Below, one piece after another: positions 35,239 through 45,068 of a stretch of DNA of 64,000 nucleotides. The stretch is from Gracilimonas sp040877545. Its GTDB lineage: Bacteria > Bacteroidota > Rhodothermia > Balneolales > Balneolaceae. The notes under the pieces were generated by a model that saw only the letters and a list, made by a program, of their open reading frames with translations, was not told the DNA's origin and searched no databases. The DNA is taken from NCBI GenBank assembly GCA_040877545.1, contig JBBDNN010000063.1, forward strand, positions 19,130 to 83,129, in the 5' to 3' direction. The first letter of the stretch is position 1, and each line of letters begins with the position of its first letter. The position numbers and the translations under genes are program-made.

Positions 35239-36090
35239 ATGAAGTTACCGTTCATATTAGCAAAAAAGTTTGTCGCCGGGGAATCTTTTGTTGAATCTGT
35301 TCCAACTGCCAAAAATTTAAATAGTAAAAAGTTAAAGTTAACTTTAGATCTGCTTGGAGAGAATGTAAAAAGCCGAAAGAAAGCAGATGAAACTGTAGAA
35401 GCATACATCCGCCTGCTTGATGGGATAAAAGAACAAGGTTTGTTCAGCAGTATTTCCATAAAGCTTACCATGATGGGTTTAGATATTGACCGGGATTACT
35501 GCAGAGATAATCTTTTTAAAATATTAGAAGTAGCCAGAATTCATGATCAATTTGTTCGCATTGATATGGAAAGCTCTGATCATACCCAAAATACTATTGA
35601 TATTTTTAAAGAAGCTTTTGCCGATTATGGCAAACATGTTGGAACTGTTTTGCAAAGTGCCCTTTATCGAACTAAAGATGATGTTAATGAATTGGCAGAA
35701 ATGGGTGCTGATATCCGGCTGGTAAAAGGAGCCTACAAAGAATCTGAAAGTATTGCGCATCAAAATATGATCGCCATTCGCGAGGCTTTTAAAGAACAAG
35801 CCAAAGTACTTCTTAATAAAACAGACTTCCCCCGTTTTGGAACCCATGATGATGAATTGATAGAGTGGATGAAATCTTATACTAAAGAACAGAATATCCC
35901 GAAGGAGAATTTTGAATTCCAGATGCTCTACGGCCTGCGTGAGGAAACCATGATTCAACTTGCTGAAGATGGATACAATTCCAGGATTTATGTTCCTTTT
36001 GGTAGCGACTGGTTTCCATACTTTAGCCGTCGCTTATTGGAGCGCAAAGAAAATGTCTGGTTTGTTCTCAGTACAATATTTAAGAAGTAA
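35239..36090 (+). CDS. Proline dehydrogenase
   Basis: 283 residues from ATG at 35239, chosen over 35203 because GGAG lies five bases upstream. The FAD-binding barrel motifs are present: SIKLTMMGLDID, FVRIDMESSDHT, ADIRLVKGAYKE, FQMLYGLREE and the substrate-binding RIYVPFGSDWFPYFSRRLLER. It oxidises L-proline to pyrroline-5-carboxylate, passing electrons to the respiratory chain. This is the monofunctional short form (not PutA). No P5C dehydrogenase gene is adjacent. Confidence 0.93.
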   Translation: MKLPFILAKKFVAGESFVESVPTAKNLNSKKLKLTLDLLGENVKSRKKADETVEAYIRLLDGIKEQGLFSSISIKLTMMGLDIDRDYCRDNLFKILEVARIHDQFVRIDMESSDHTQNTIDIFKEAFADYGKHVGTVLQSALYRTKDDVNELAEMGADIRLVKGAYKESESIAHQNMIAIREAFKEQAKVLLNKTDFPRFGTHDDELIEWMKSYTKEQNIPKENFEFQMLYGLREETMIQLAEDGYNSRIYVPFGSDWFPYFSRRLLERKENVWFVLSTIFKK

Positions 36091-36182
36091 ATTTTGTTCG
36101 AGCAAGTTTTCTATGGAAATGGTGTTAATTATTATTCTGTTTTAATGCTAAAAAGAGAAACCATAAATTAAGGAGAAGCATT

Positions 36183-36569
36183 ATGCAGGTTCAGGATTCA
36201 TATACCCAGCTAGTAGAAACAATGGCTTTTATCAACGATGAGGAAACTGCCGAGGAAGCAGTAAAAGCTGTTTTAGGCATGATTGCCAGTTCCCTGTCTG
36301 ATCAGGAAGCAAGAGAGTTTACAGCCCATTTACCGGATTGGCTGGATTACGACACCCTAAGGGGGCATCAGGAAAATACAAGAACAACTAGTGCCGACGA
36401 AAGCATACAAATTCTGAAGAATAAATTTAATTTAGATGATAAAAAGGCACGTGCATTAAGAGATGAAGTGATTGCAATCACTGCCAATGAATCAAGCGGT
36501 GCAGTCAGCCAAATGATAAATATTCTGAGTGATGATTGGAAAGAGGTTTTTGATCAGGCGCCGAAGTAG
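36183..36569 (+). CDS. DUF2267 domain protein
   Basis: 128 residues of alpha-helical sequence with the DUF2267 pattern: EETAEEAVKAVLGMIASSLSDQEAREFTAHLPDWL in the first half and ALRDEVIAITANESSGAVSQMINILSDDWKEVFD in the second. AAGGAG eight bases before the ATG fixes the start. Function is unknown; no signal peptide is present. It is convergent with ribE. Confidence 0.8.
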   Translation: MQVQDSYTQLVETMAFINDEETAEEAVKAVLGMIASSLSDQEAREFTAHLPDWLDYDTLRGHQENTRTTSADESIQILKNKFNLDDKKARALRDEVIAITANESSGAVSQMINILSDDWKEVFDQAPK

Positions 36570-36604
36570 TATTAGCGGATATTATTTTGATGGAGTAAAT
36601 GAAA

Positions 36605-37210
36605 TCACATAAAATCTCTACCCATTCCTGCCAGATATTTGGTTACGTATTTCCCGATTACATCAAATTCGAGATTGACCAAATCGCCCTCGGATTTATG
36701 TTTTAGATTTGTATGCTCCCAGGTATATGGAATAATTGCGAGAGTAAATTGAAGATCCTCATCACGGGCAACAGTCAAACTGATTCCTTCCATTGTAATG
36801 CTTCCCCGCCCAACAATCATGTTGGTAAATTCTTCGGGATAATGCACAGTTAACAACCAGCCTGTTTTTTCTTTTTCAATGTTGATGATGGTGCCGGTGG
36901 TGTCTACATGTCCCTGAACCAGATGCCCCTCCAGGCCTTTTTGGAGAGTAAGAGATCGCTCCAGGTTTACCGGATCTCCTTTTGTTAAATCACCAATGGA
37001 GGTTTTTCGCAGAGTTTCTTCCACACTTTGTACCGTAAAAGTTTTTTCATCAAAAGCGGTAACAGTATGACAGGCGCCGTTTATTGAAATGCTTTCGTCA
37101 TGGTGGCAGGTTTCTGCAAAGGAGCAGGAAATACGCATCTCAACTCCACCGCCATCCAGCGATTTAACCTTTTCTACTTTTCCCACTTCTTGAATAATTC
37201 CGGTAAACAT
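36605..37210 (-). CDS. ribE: Riboflavin synthase, alpha subunit
   Basis: 201 residues composed of two homologous beta-barrel halves. MFTGIIQEVGKV begins the first; FTGI and the internal VQGHVDTTGTI mark the lumazine-binding repeats, and TMEGISLTV begins the second. It joins two molecules of dimethyl-ribityl-lumazine to give riboflavin. It follows ribD by 3 bp in one operon. No FMN riboswitch is seen upstream of ribD. Confidence 0.96.
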   Translation of the reverse strand: MFTGIIQEVGKVEKVKSLDGGGVEMRISCSFAETCHHDESISINGACHTVTAFDEKTFTVQSVEETLRKTSIGDLTKGDPVNLERSLTLQKGLEGHLVQGHVDTTGTIINIEKEKTGWLLTVHYPEEFTNMIVGRGSITMEGISLTVARDEDLQFTLAIIPYTWEHTNLKHKSEGDLVNLEFDVIGKYVTKYLAGMGRDFM

Positions 37211-37213
37211 ATT

Positions 37214-38341
37214 TTAAAAGTAACCAGTTAATAACATATCGTTGCCCACTTTTTTCCATTCAACATCTTTAAGATCGGCAATTTCATTCATTTTATTAAT
37301 TCCAATATTTATCAGTGATCTTGTACCGGCTCCCAGTAATTTTGGGGCTATAAAAAGTTCCAGTTTATCTACCAGTCCCTGCCTGATTAATGCCGATGAA
37401 AGTTGTTGCCCTCCTTCCACTAAAACAGATGTAATATTTTTTTCTCCCAATAATTTAAAAGCTTCCCACAAATTTACATGCCCATCCATTTTTGTGGTTT
37501 GAATAACTTCACCCCGAAAATAGTTTTGTTGCATAACCTTCAGCATTGGGTCGGCATCGGTTGCGGAGGCTTCTTTATTGCAGGTTATTATAATGGTTTT
37601 TTCTTCGTGTTTATCTGAAAAAAGATTGAGGTTTTTGGAAAGTTCGTAAGGGCCATCTATTACTACGCGCCTGGGCTGCCGGCCAGCTACATGACGCACT
37701 GTAAGGCTGGGATTATCTGCCATAACAGTGGTTCTGCCTACTAAGACGGCATCATATTCAGCACGCCAACGGTGTACCATTTTTCGTGATTTTTTGCCAC
37801 TTATCCATTGTGATTCACCATCAGCTGCGGCGATATAACCGTCAGCCGTTTGTGCCATTTTGAGGGTAATAAATGGCCGTCCAAAGGTTTGATGGTAAAT
37901 GAAAAACTCATTCAGCTTTTCCGCCTCTTTCTTCAGAATACCAACTTCAACCTCAATTCCCTGATTTCTCAGGTGTAAAATACCATCACCATTTACCAGG
38001 GTATTAGGATCTTTCATTGCCACCACTACCCGCTTGATTGGCAACTTACCCAGCATATTAGCGCATGGTGGTGTTTTTCCATGGTGAGAACAAGGTTCCA
38101 TGTTTACATAAACTGTTGCCCCTTCAAACCTTTCCGGATTTTCTACAGATTTTACTGCATGTACTTCGGCATGTTCTTCACCAAATTTTTGGTGGTAACC
38201 TTTGCCAATTAATTCTCCCTCTTCTGAAACAATCACACAGCCCACTAACGGATTGGGAGAGACAAAGCCTTTGCCCTTGTTGGCAAGCTCGATTGCCTGT
38301 TTCATCCAGTCAGAATCGCTATTTGATGGTGGTGTTGGCAT
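37214..38341 (-). CDS. ribD: Bifunctional diaminohydroxyphosphoribosylaminopyrimidine deaminase/reductase
   Basis: 375 residues. The deaminase domain (1-145) has the zinc motif HAEVHAV and PCSHHGKTPPCANM. The reductase domain (about 150-375) has PFITLKMAQTADGYIA, SGKKSRKMVHRWRAEYDAVLVG and VEGGQQLSSALI. It performs the second and third steps of riboflavin synthesis. It forms an operon with ribE. Confidence 0.96.
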   Translation of the reverse strand: MPTPPSNSDSDWMKQAIELANKGKGFVSPNPLVGCVIVSEEGELIGKGYHQKFGEEHAEVHAVKSVENPERFEGATVYVNMEPCSHHGKTPPCANMLGKLPIKRVVVAMKDPNTLVNGDGILHLRNQGIEVEVGILKKEAEKLNEFFIYHQTFGRPFITLKMAQTADGYIAAADGESQWISGKKSRKMVHRWRAEYDAVLVGRTTVMADNPSLTVRHVAGRQPRRVVIDGPYELSKNLNLFSDKHEEKTIIITCNKEASATDADPMLKVMQQNYFRGEVIQTTKMDGHVNLWEAFKLLGEKNITSVLVEGGQQLSSALIRQGLVDKLELFIAPKLLGAGTRSLINIGINKMNEIADLKDVEWKKVGNDMLLTGYF

Positions 38342-38392
38342 AGAGGGATATCTTTAACTAAAGATAAAGAAAGTGAGGTTGGTACAAACAAA

Positions 38393-38420
38393 AAAGGGTG
38401 AGAAAAAATCCTCACCCTTT
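38393..38420 (-). terminator. Rho-independent terminator after the PpiD-like gene
   Basis: AAAGGGTGAG (38393-38402) pairs with CTCACCCTTT (38411-38420), a perfect 10-bp stem and 8-nt loop. A T run follows in the leftward direction. It lies 20 bp past the stop at 38440. Confidence 0.88.
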
Positions 38421-38439
38421 AATTATTATAGAAATAATT

Positions 38440-40212
38440 TTATTGCAACAGGCGACTTCGGTTGTCAACAATTTTGGCATCTTCTTTTAATTGTTCCAGC
38501 CACACCGAGGTAAATTTTTGATTCTTTTGCTGCTCAAGACGCTGGCGAATATCACTGCGTTTTTCCTGATCTAGCTCAAAAAGATCGGGTTCAGTTTTAT
38601 TTATAACCTGTACAATAAAAGCGGCGCTATTCCCGGTTAATGATTTTGACACGCTTCCTTCATCCATTGCAAAAACAGCACCTATAATTTGTGGTTCACG
38701 TCCGGCGCCGGGTAAGGTTGTTGCATTTGCCCGCAGGTTTCCAACTGATTCAATTTCTTTACCGGCAGCTTGTGCAATTCCTTCAATTGATGAGTTTGCC
38801 TCTGCATATTCGGCAACTTTTTGAGCTGTCAGCTCTTTACGGCGTTCAATTTTTACCCGGTTTTCAACCTGTGCTTTTACCTCATCAAAAGGACGGTAGC
38901 CTTCTGGCGTAACTTCCAATACTTCAAGCACTACAAAATCGGATGTTAACTCAATGACCTCAGAAATGTCTCCCTCATCAGCATTTTCCAGAAAATTCAT
39001 AATTTGCTGGCTGCTGCCTAATCCGGAAATAAATTCACTCCCTTTCGTAGCAAATGCTTCTTTTATTTCAAGTTCTCTTTCTTCAACTTCTTCAATAAAA
39101 CCTGTTTCTTCGGAAGCATAATATTCAAAATCAGCAGCTCTTTCATTGGCTTCATCTATGGTCGCTGGAAGAGCTTCAATGTTATAGCTCATTATCTGAA
39201 ACTTAATTTCATTGTTCTCTTCGGCTACTTTTTTAAGAATTGCAGCCTGACTTGCCGTTACAATTACATCAGAAACCTCTCCTTCATCAAGGCTTAATAC
39301 AACCTGATATTCATCTCGTATGTCGTCACGACTTAAAAAAGAGTCTCTGTAGTTTGTGGTGGAAGCTTGACGGATAAGAAACAGGGAGTCGTTTGCGGTT
39401 TCTTCAAAAGGCGGCCGTAATTCTTCCAGGTCTTCTATTATCTGGGCAGTATCACGAGCTGTCGGCAACTTATTAAAGGTAATATACCTGATGCGATAAC
39501 TCTCCTCTCGTTTATACCTTTCTTTATTATTATTGTATGAAGAGCGGAGTTCATTGTCAGAAATTTCAAGTTCTTGATCGGCTACTTCGCTATAAGGAAA
39601 ACGAATAAAGTTTACTTCAGCGAAACTGTTTTCTCTTATAAATTCCTCTTCAATTTCCTGACCTGATACCTGTAGGCCTGCAGTTATATAATTACCCAAT
39701 TTTTGCTGGCGTCTTTGCTCTCTAAGCTGAAGTTCTAATGCAACAGCTTGTTGAGAAAACTCTCTTGAAGAAAGTACTTGCTGAATAGCTGCGCGATCAA
39801 TAGAACCATCTTCGCGAGTAAAATTTTGCCGGATAACGGGAGCAGGATTTTCACCATACACCATTTCAAGTATTTCCTCATCAGTTACCGTAATTCCTAG
39901 CTCATCCATCTTTTGATTGAGCAGGCGAGAATTCACCAATTCATCCCAAGCCTGGCTTTCATAATAGGTGCGCATTTCCGGAGTCATAGAATTTCCAGAC
40001 TGTTCGTTATACGCATTCGTATAATACTGCACGCGACTCTGATATTCCTCGTTGGAGATTTTATCTCCATTTACCGCTCCCAAAGCATTTGGTCCTGCTT
40101 GCATTGCATCGAAAAAGTTTACGTCTGCTAATACCCACAAAAGGCCAAATGATCCGATTAGCACCCAAAGGATAATTCCCGTGCTATTTCTCATTTTTTC
40201 CATTACACCCAT
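38440..40212 (-). CDS. PpiD/SurA-like membrane-anchored periplasmic folding factor
   Basis: 590 residues. An N-terminal signal anchor (GIILWVLIGSFGLLWVLADV) precedes a SurA_N-type helical domain (about 30-220, with VNGDKISNEEYQSRV). Parvulin-like segments in the middle are weak, and a C-terminal helix returns to the chaperone domain. PpiD proteins bind unfolded outer-membrane proteins leaving the Sec channel. A SD-like GAGGT lies nine bases before the ATG. It is monocistronic, with a terminator. Confidence 0.85.
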   Translation of the reverse strand: MGVMEKMRNSTGIILWVLIGSFGLLWVLADVNFFDAMQAGPNALGAVNGDKISNEEYQSRVQYYTNAYNEQSGNSMTPEMRTYYESQAWDELVNSRLLNQKMDELGITVTDEEILEMVYGENPAPVIRQNFTREDGSIDRAAIQQVLSSREFSQQAVALELQLREQRRQQKLGNYITAGLQVSGQEIEEEFIRENSFAEVNFIRFPYSEVADQELEISDNELRSSYNNNKERYKREESYRIRYITFNKLPTARDTAQIIEDLEELRPPFEETANDSLFLIRQASTTNYRDSFLSRDDIRDEYQVVLSLDEGEVSDVIVTASQAAILKKVAEENNEIKFQIMSYNIEALPATIDEANERAADFEYYASEETGFIEEVEERELEIKEAFATKGSEFISGLGSSQQIMNFLENADEGDISEVIELTSDFVVLEVLEVTPEGYRPFDEVKAQVENRVKIERRKELTAQKVAEYAEANSSIEGIAQAAGKEIESVGNLRANATTLPGAGREPQIIGAVFAMDEGSVSKSLTGNSAAFIVQVINKTEPDLFELDQEKRSDIRQRLEQQKNQKFTSVWLEQLKEDAKIVDNRSRLLQ

Positions 40213-40344
40213 AAAAGGTAACCTCTAAAAAATCATTAATTATATTTCGATTTGTCTATAGCGGGGTTAAAACCGTTTCCCGCAATAAGCCTGATAATAT
40301 ACGCTAATAGCCAAGTAATTGAAAGCCATTAAGGCTCACTGTGG

Positions 40345-41277
40345 TTAAAAAACCTCAATCAATCTCATATGCTTTAGGTACCTGCCTGGGTCCCTGTTGA
40401 TATTTTTTATCAGTTCATTGAGATTAACAGATAAACTATCATAGTTATTATATAAAGAAGGATCATTTATCATTTTTCCCAATGTGCCCTCCCCATTATT
40501 AATTTTACTCAGTACTTCGTTTAAGGTCAGGTTTGTTTCATTCAATCCGCTGCTTAACGTTTCCAACTCTACACTAGTAGCTTCAAGATTGGTAATTAAG
40601 GAAGCCATTTTTTCTTTGTTTTCTGAACTCAGGTCATCAAGAGTTTCAAGAGTGTTTTTAGCATTTTGAATCATGAGGTTCAAATCAGTCTTACGATCCT
40701 CAATCAGGCTGTTAAGTGAGCTGGTAGAAGATTCAAGATTATCGAGCATTCCGGATATTTTCTCTTTGTTTTCCTCATCCAGTGTCTCATTAAGATTACT
40801 CATTAAGGCATCAAAGCCTTTAATTGAAGCAGAGATATCTTCCCCCAACTTTGCTCCTTCATCGGCAAAACTTTCCATCATGCCTTCCTCAAAAAAACCT
40901 TCTATATATTCTCCATCTTCCACCATTTCGGGAGAATCGGATTTCACAATCTCAATATATTTACTTCCAAGTACTCCGCTTGATCTTAAAAAAGCTACCG
41001 ATCCTTTAGGGATAGAAAAATCTTCTTCTATTGAAAGTGTAACCAAGGCAGAATCGGATGGCTGCAGTTGCATTCTTTTAACAGAACCGATCTTAAAACC
41101 CTTTACATTTACTGCATTGCCTGAAATTAATCCATGTACTCTATCAAAAGTAGTATAAATAGTGGTAGTAGTTCTAAAAAGAGGAATATCTTTCATTATA
41201 CGAAAGCCGACAAAAGCCACCATTATGGCAATTATTACCGTTATTCCAATTTTAAGTTCATTGCTCATTTTTGCCAA
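40345..41277 (-). CDS. mlaD: MCE-domain lipid-binding protein, MlaD-like
   Basis: 310 residues: one membrane helix (IGITVIIAIMVAFVGFRIM), an MCE domain (about 35-120, with FDRVHGLISGNAVNVKGFKIGSVKRM and SSGVLGSKYIEI), and a long coiled-coil tail (about 150-300). The start is TTG at 41277 because AGGAG lies seven bases before it; the ATG three codons later would be too far. It acts with MlaE and MlaF in phospholipid transport between the two membranes. It is the third gene of the mlaE-mlaF-mlaD operon. Confidence 0.92.
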   Translation of the reverse strand: MAKMSNELKIGITVIIAIMVAFVGFRIMKDIPLFRTTTTIYTTFDRVHGLISGNAVNVKGFKIGSVKRMQLQPSDSALVTLSIEEDFSIPKGSVAFLRSSGVLGSKYIEIVKSDSPEMVEDGEYIEGFFEEGMMESFADEGAKLGEDISASIKGFDALMSNLNETLDEENKEKISGMLDNLESSTSSLNSLIEDRKTDLNLMIQNAKNTLETLDDLSSENKEKMASLITNLEATSVELETLSSGLNETNLTLNEVLSKINNGEGTLGKMINDPSLYNNYDSLSVNLNELIKNINRDPGRYLKHMRLIEVF

Positions 41278-41287
41278 AACGTTGCTC

Positions 41288-42034
41288 CTATACGTTTGCT
41301 TTTATTTGATATTCGCTGGCAGTAATAAAGTCAAGCAGGTCTTGATTATCGCTATGCTTCATGTCTTCTGTTCTGCCAAACCAACTTAATTTTTGTGCAT
41401 CTAAGAATGCTACTTTTTCTGCAATCTCCAATACGCTGTGCATATCATGCGTAACAACAATAGAGGTAATATCGAGGCTGTCGGCCATAGTTACTATAAG
41501 CTCATTTATTTCTTCGGAAGTTTTTGGGTCAAGCCCGGATGTTGGTTCATCATATAATAGATAATCCGGCTGCAGAATAATAGCTCTCGCTAAACCCACT
41601 CTTTTTCGCATTCCACCAGACAGTTCTGAAGTAGCTTTGTTTCCCACATTTTTCAGGTTAACCATGCCAAGTGCTTCTTCCACATTATGAGAAATTTCTT
41701 CCTCTGTTTGCTCAGTAAAATAGCGCAGCGGAAAAGCAACGTTCTCAAAAGTATTTATAGAATCAAAGAGTGCTCCTCCCTGGAATAATATTCCGAAACG
41801 CTGCCGCACCTTTCTTAATTCGGTATAACTAAGTTCAAAAACACATTTGCCATCAATAAGCACATCGCCATCGTCAGGATACAACAATGCATTGAAATGC
41901 TTTACCAACACCGATTTTCCACAACCTGATTTCCCAATAATTGCAAGAGTTTCCCCGTCTTCTATATTAAAAGAAACATCTCTCCAAATAAGGTTACTAT
42001 TGAAGCTTTTTGTAAGATTTCTGATCTCTATCAT
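41288..42034 (-). CDS. mlaF: Phospholipid transport ATP-binding protein, MlaF-like
   Basis: 248 residues of an ABC ATPase with Walker A GKSGCGKS, signature LSGGMRKRVGLARA, Walker B LLYDEPTSGLDP and switch His in VTHD. The LSGGMRKR form is typical of the Mla/Ttg2A group. It powers the MlaE permease and lies 3 bp after it, with mlaD 10 bp further on. Confidence 0.95.
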   Translation of the reverse strand: MIEIRNLTKSFNSNLIWRDVSFNIEDGETLAIIGKSGCGKSVLVKHFNALLYPDDGDVLIDGKCVFELSYTELRKVRQRFGILFQGGALFDSINTFENVAFPLRYFTEQTEEEISHNVEEALGMVNLKNVGNKATSELSGGMRKRVGLARAIILQPDYLLYDEPTSGLDPKTSEEINELIVTMADSLDITSIVVTHDMHSVLEIAEKVAFLDAQKLSWFGRTEDMKHSDNQDLLDFITASEYQIKANV

Positions 42035-42037
42035 CTT

Positions 42038-42796
42038 TTATAATAAAATAGCTGCCAATACAAAATCGGCTAATAACACAAATATACAACTTAATACTGT
42101 TGCCTGAGTTGTTCCATTACCAACCCCTTCTGCCCCGCCAAAAGCATTATAGCCTTTAAAACATGAAATAGATGTAATCACAAAACCAAAGACAATGGAT
42201 TTTATCAAACCAAACACCACATCCGATTCATAAAAAAATTCACGGGCTCCTTTCATAAATTCAGAAACGGGAACAATACCATCAACTGCTCCGGCTACCA
42301 CTCCTCCGCCAACTCCAAAAACAGCGGCAGTTATATATAAAACAGGGAACATAAAAATACCCGCTAAAATACGGGGAACCACTAAAAATGATACCGAATT
42401 AAAACCCATAGATTCCAGGGCATCAATTTGCTCACTTACGCGCATGGTGCCAAGTTCTGTTGACATCCTGGCCCCTACTTTCCCGGCCAATACCAAAGCA
42501 CTTATCACAGCTGCAAGCTCAATCACAATGGACTGCGCCACGATAGACCCAATGATAGAACTTGGATAAATCCCCGTATCTAATTGATAGGCCGTTTGCA
42601 GCGTAAGAACCGCGCCGGTAAAAACACCGGTTAACATAATTATAGGAATAGACTCGTAACCTACCTTTATAAATTCATGAAAAAGGTTCTTTTTATAGGT
42701 ACTAATCTCAGTAGATGACCGTAATGCCTGATATAAAAGCTGGGTGTAATGGCCAAATTCTTTTAACGAAGCAGCGCCTGGTAATTTCGATATCAT
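42038..42796 (-). CDS. mlaE: Phospholipid transport permease, MlaE-like
   Basis: 252 residues with five or six membrane helices. The conserved MlaE segments are VGYESIPIIMLTGVFTGAVL, LVLAGKVGARMSTELGTMRVSEQIDALESMG and DVVFGLIKSIVFGFVITSISCFKGYNA. First gene of the mlaEFD operon. It is divergent from the porQ operon across about 90 bp. Confidence 0.95.
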   Translation of the reverse strand: MISKLPGAASLKEFGHYTQLLYQALRSSTEISTYKKNLFHEFIKVGYESIPIIMLTGVFTGAVLTLQTAYQLDTGIYPSSIIGSIVAQSIVIELAAVISALVLAGKVGARMSTELGTMRVSEQIDALESMGFNSVSFLVVPRILAGIFMFPVLYITAAVFGVGGGVVAGAVDGIVPVSEFMKGAREFFYESDVVFGLIKSIVFGFVITSISCFKGYNAFGGAEGVGNGTTQATVLSCIFVLLADFVLAAILL

Positions 42797-42884
42797 TTCT
42801 TAATTATAATCTTCACGTATTGCCAAAGCATTTGATTATATTACAAAACATTTTCACCAATTGTGATTTCTAAATACTCCTAAA

Positions 42885-43868
42885 GTGCGACTGTTTTTAC
42901 CTCTGTTTTTATCCTTATTTATTAGCCAGCTTGCTGTTGCTCAAAACAACTCTTCAAGTATTTTCCGTTTCCTGGATGTAACCCCCACCGCCGGCGCTTC
43001 TGCTTTGGGAGGAAACCATGTAGGCCTTTATAACGCCGATTTCAGCCTTCTGAATATAAATCCCGCGTTTATCAACGCAGAGGCTTCGGGAAAAATTTCA
43101 GCTTCTTATCTAAATTTTTTAGGTGAAGCCAATATGGGTTTTACCAACGGAGCCATGCATGTGGATAATATAGGCACTTTTGCTGCCGGCATCCGGTTTT
43201 TGGGTTATGGTGATTTTGATCATTTGGATGAAGATGGAAATAATCTTGGAAGCTTCAATGCCAATGACTTATCTGTGACAACTGCCTACAGTTACCAAAT
43301 TATTAAAAACCTGAATGTTGGTGCAGGGGTAGATCTTATTCACTCATCCTACTCCACTTTTAAATCTATTGCAGCCGCTGTCTCTGGTGGAATTTTTTAC
43401 AAAGATACAACCAGCCATTTTAGCGCAGGCTTATCAATACGTAATTTCGGCGGACAGATTTCTGCTTTTGATGAACGCCGGGAACCTTTACCATTCGATA
43501 TTTCTGCGGGATTCACCAAGAAACCAGAAGCTTTTCCTTTTCAGCTTAGCCTTACATTTAAAAAGCTGAATGACTGGGATATGCGTATTTTTGGAGAGTC
43601 GGAACGGCCTGCCTTTTTCAATAATCTTTTACGACATGTATTGTTTGGAGGCGAAGCCAGTTTAACTGAAAATTTTAATATTCGTTTTGGCTATGATCAT
43701 TACCTGCATGAACAGATAAAAACAGGCTCGAACTTTGATTTAGCCGGAATAGCCTTTGGTGTAGGATTTAAGGTAAAAATGATCCTGATTGATATTAGCA
43801 GAAATTCTTACAGTAAAATTGGCGGCGTTACCCGCATCAGTATCAAAACCAATCTCCTTGATTTATAA
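42885..43868 (+). CDS. porQ: Type IX secretion system protein PorQ
   Basis: 327 residues with a signal peptide (ending LAVAQ). The chain opens SIFRFLDVTPTAGASALGGNHVGLYNADFSLLNINPA, the usual PorV/PorQ-group beginning, and continues as a 14-strand outer-membrane barrel ending VTRISIKTNLL. PorQ is a T9SS outer-membrane part, matching the two T9SS cargo proteins of the xylan locus. The start is a GTG codon; no better one is near. It begins a five-gene operon with aroC 20 bp downstream. Confidence 0.85.
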   Translation: MRLFLPLFLSLFISQLAVAQNNSSSIFRFLDVTPTAGASALGGNHVGLYNADFSLLNINPAFINAEASGKISASYLNFLGEANMGFTNGAMHVDNIGTFAAGIRFLGYGDFDHLDEDGNNLGSFNANDLSVTTAYSYQIIKNLNVGAGVDLIHSSYSTFKSIAAAVSGGIFYKDTTSHFSAGLSIRNFGGQISAFDERREPLPFDISAGFTKKPEAFPFQLSLTFKKLNDWDMRIFGESERPAFFNNLLRHVLFGGEASLTENFNIRFGYDHYLHEQIKTGSNFDLAGIAFGVGFKVKMILIDISRNSYSKIGGVTRISIKTNLLDL

Positions 43869-43888
43869 TCACACATTATCACTCACTC

Positions 43889-45067
43889 ATGATTAGATAT
43901 TTAACAGCTGGCGAATCACACGGCCCCGGATTAACGGGAGTTGTGGAAGGTGTTCCCGCCGGGTTACCCCTCACAGAAGAAGATATTGCTCACCATTTAG
44001 TGCGCCGGCAGCAAGGCTATGGCCGCGGCGGACGAATGGCTTTTGAAAAGGATTTTGCTACCATCAACTCCGGTTTGCGTTTTGGAAAAACTATGGGCGG
44101 CCCGATTTCCATGTATATGGAAAACCGCGCTTTTCACAAAGACGATGCCGGCTGGCCAACCGTAATGAATAAACAAATCGAGGCTGAAGGAATCGAAAAA
44201 ATAACCCTTCCCCGTCCCGGACATGCAGATTTGGTGGGGGCTCAAAAATATAAATTCGATGATATTCGGCCAGTAATTGAACGCTCCAGCGCCCGCGAAA
44301 CAGCCATGCGAGTTGCCTGTTGTAGTATTGCCCGAAAGTTCTTGAAACATTTTGGAATCGAAATTGGCGGACATGTACTCCGAATTGGTTCGGTTGGGTT
44401 TAACGGCTGGGATGCTGTTCGCGATTTGGCAGATCCTCTGGCAGAAAACGGAGCCGAAAAAGTATATGAAATGGCTGATAAATCTGATGTTCGCTGCCTG
44501 GACGGAAAGCTCTCTGAACAGATGCGGGAAGAAATTAAAAAGCGCAGAAAAGAGGGTTCATCGCTTGGCGGTATTTATGAAATTATTGTGACCGGCCTTC
44601 CTGAAGGTTTAGGAAGTTATGTGCATTGGGATAAAAAGCTGGACGGCCAGCTGGCGCAATCAATTATTGGTACACAAGCGATGAAAGGAGTTGAGATCGG
44701 CTTGGGTTTTGAAGCAGGCCATCGACCCGGCCACGAAGTTCATGATGAAATTACCCGGGAGAATAACACTTTCAAAAGAAGAACTAATCGCATGGGAGGT
44801 ATTGAGGGTGGAATGAGCACCGGAATGCCTTTAATTATTCGCGGGGTGATGAAACCAATTCCTACCATGTTGAATCCTCTTAGAACGGTGGATATGAATA
44901 CCTTCGAAGAAACCGAAACCCGCTATGAACGCTCGGATGTGTGCGCTTTACCACGGGCTATAGTAGTTGCAGAAAATGTAATAGCTCCCGTTCTGGCCAA
45001 TGCCTTTCTGGAAAAATTCGGCGGGGATTCTATCTCTGAAATTGAAAGCCGTTTCAAAAAAGCATAA
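43889..45067 (+). CDS. aroC: Chorismate synthase
   Basis: 392 residues, slightly long for the family. Signature segments are MIRYLTAGESHGPGLTGVVEGVPAGLPL, RRQQGYGRGGRMAFE, RSSARETAMRVA and GGIEGGMSTG. It converts 5-enolpyruvylshikimate-3-phosphate to chorismate, using reduced FMN. Chorismate also feeds the TyrA gene in this window. It is the second gene of the porQ operon, with the TPR gene starting one base after its stop. Confidence 0.97.
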   Translation: MIRYLTAGESHGPGLTGVVEGVPAGLPLTEEDIAHHLVRRQQGYGRGGRMAFEKDFATINSGLRFGKTMGGPISMYMENRAFHKDDAGWPTVMNKQIEAEGIEKITLPRPGHADLVGAQKYKFDDIRPVIERSSARETAMRVACCSIARKFLKHFGIEIGGHVLRIGSVGFNGWDAVRDLADPLAENGAEKVYEMADKSDVRCLDGKLSEQMREEIKKRRKEGSSLGGIYEIIVTGLPEGLGSYVHWDKKLDGQLAQSIIGTQAMKGVEIGLGFEAGHRPGHEVHDEITRENNTFKRRTNRMGGIEGGMSTGMPLIIRGVMKPIPTMLNPLRTVDMNTFEETETRYERSDVCALPRAIVVAENVIAPVLANAFLEKFGGDSISEIESRFKKA

Positions 45068-45068
45068 A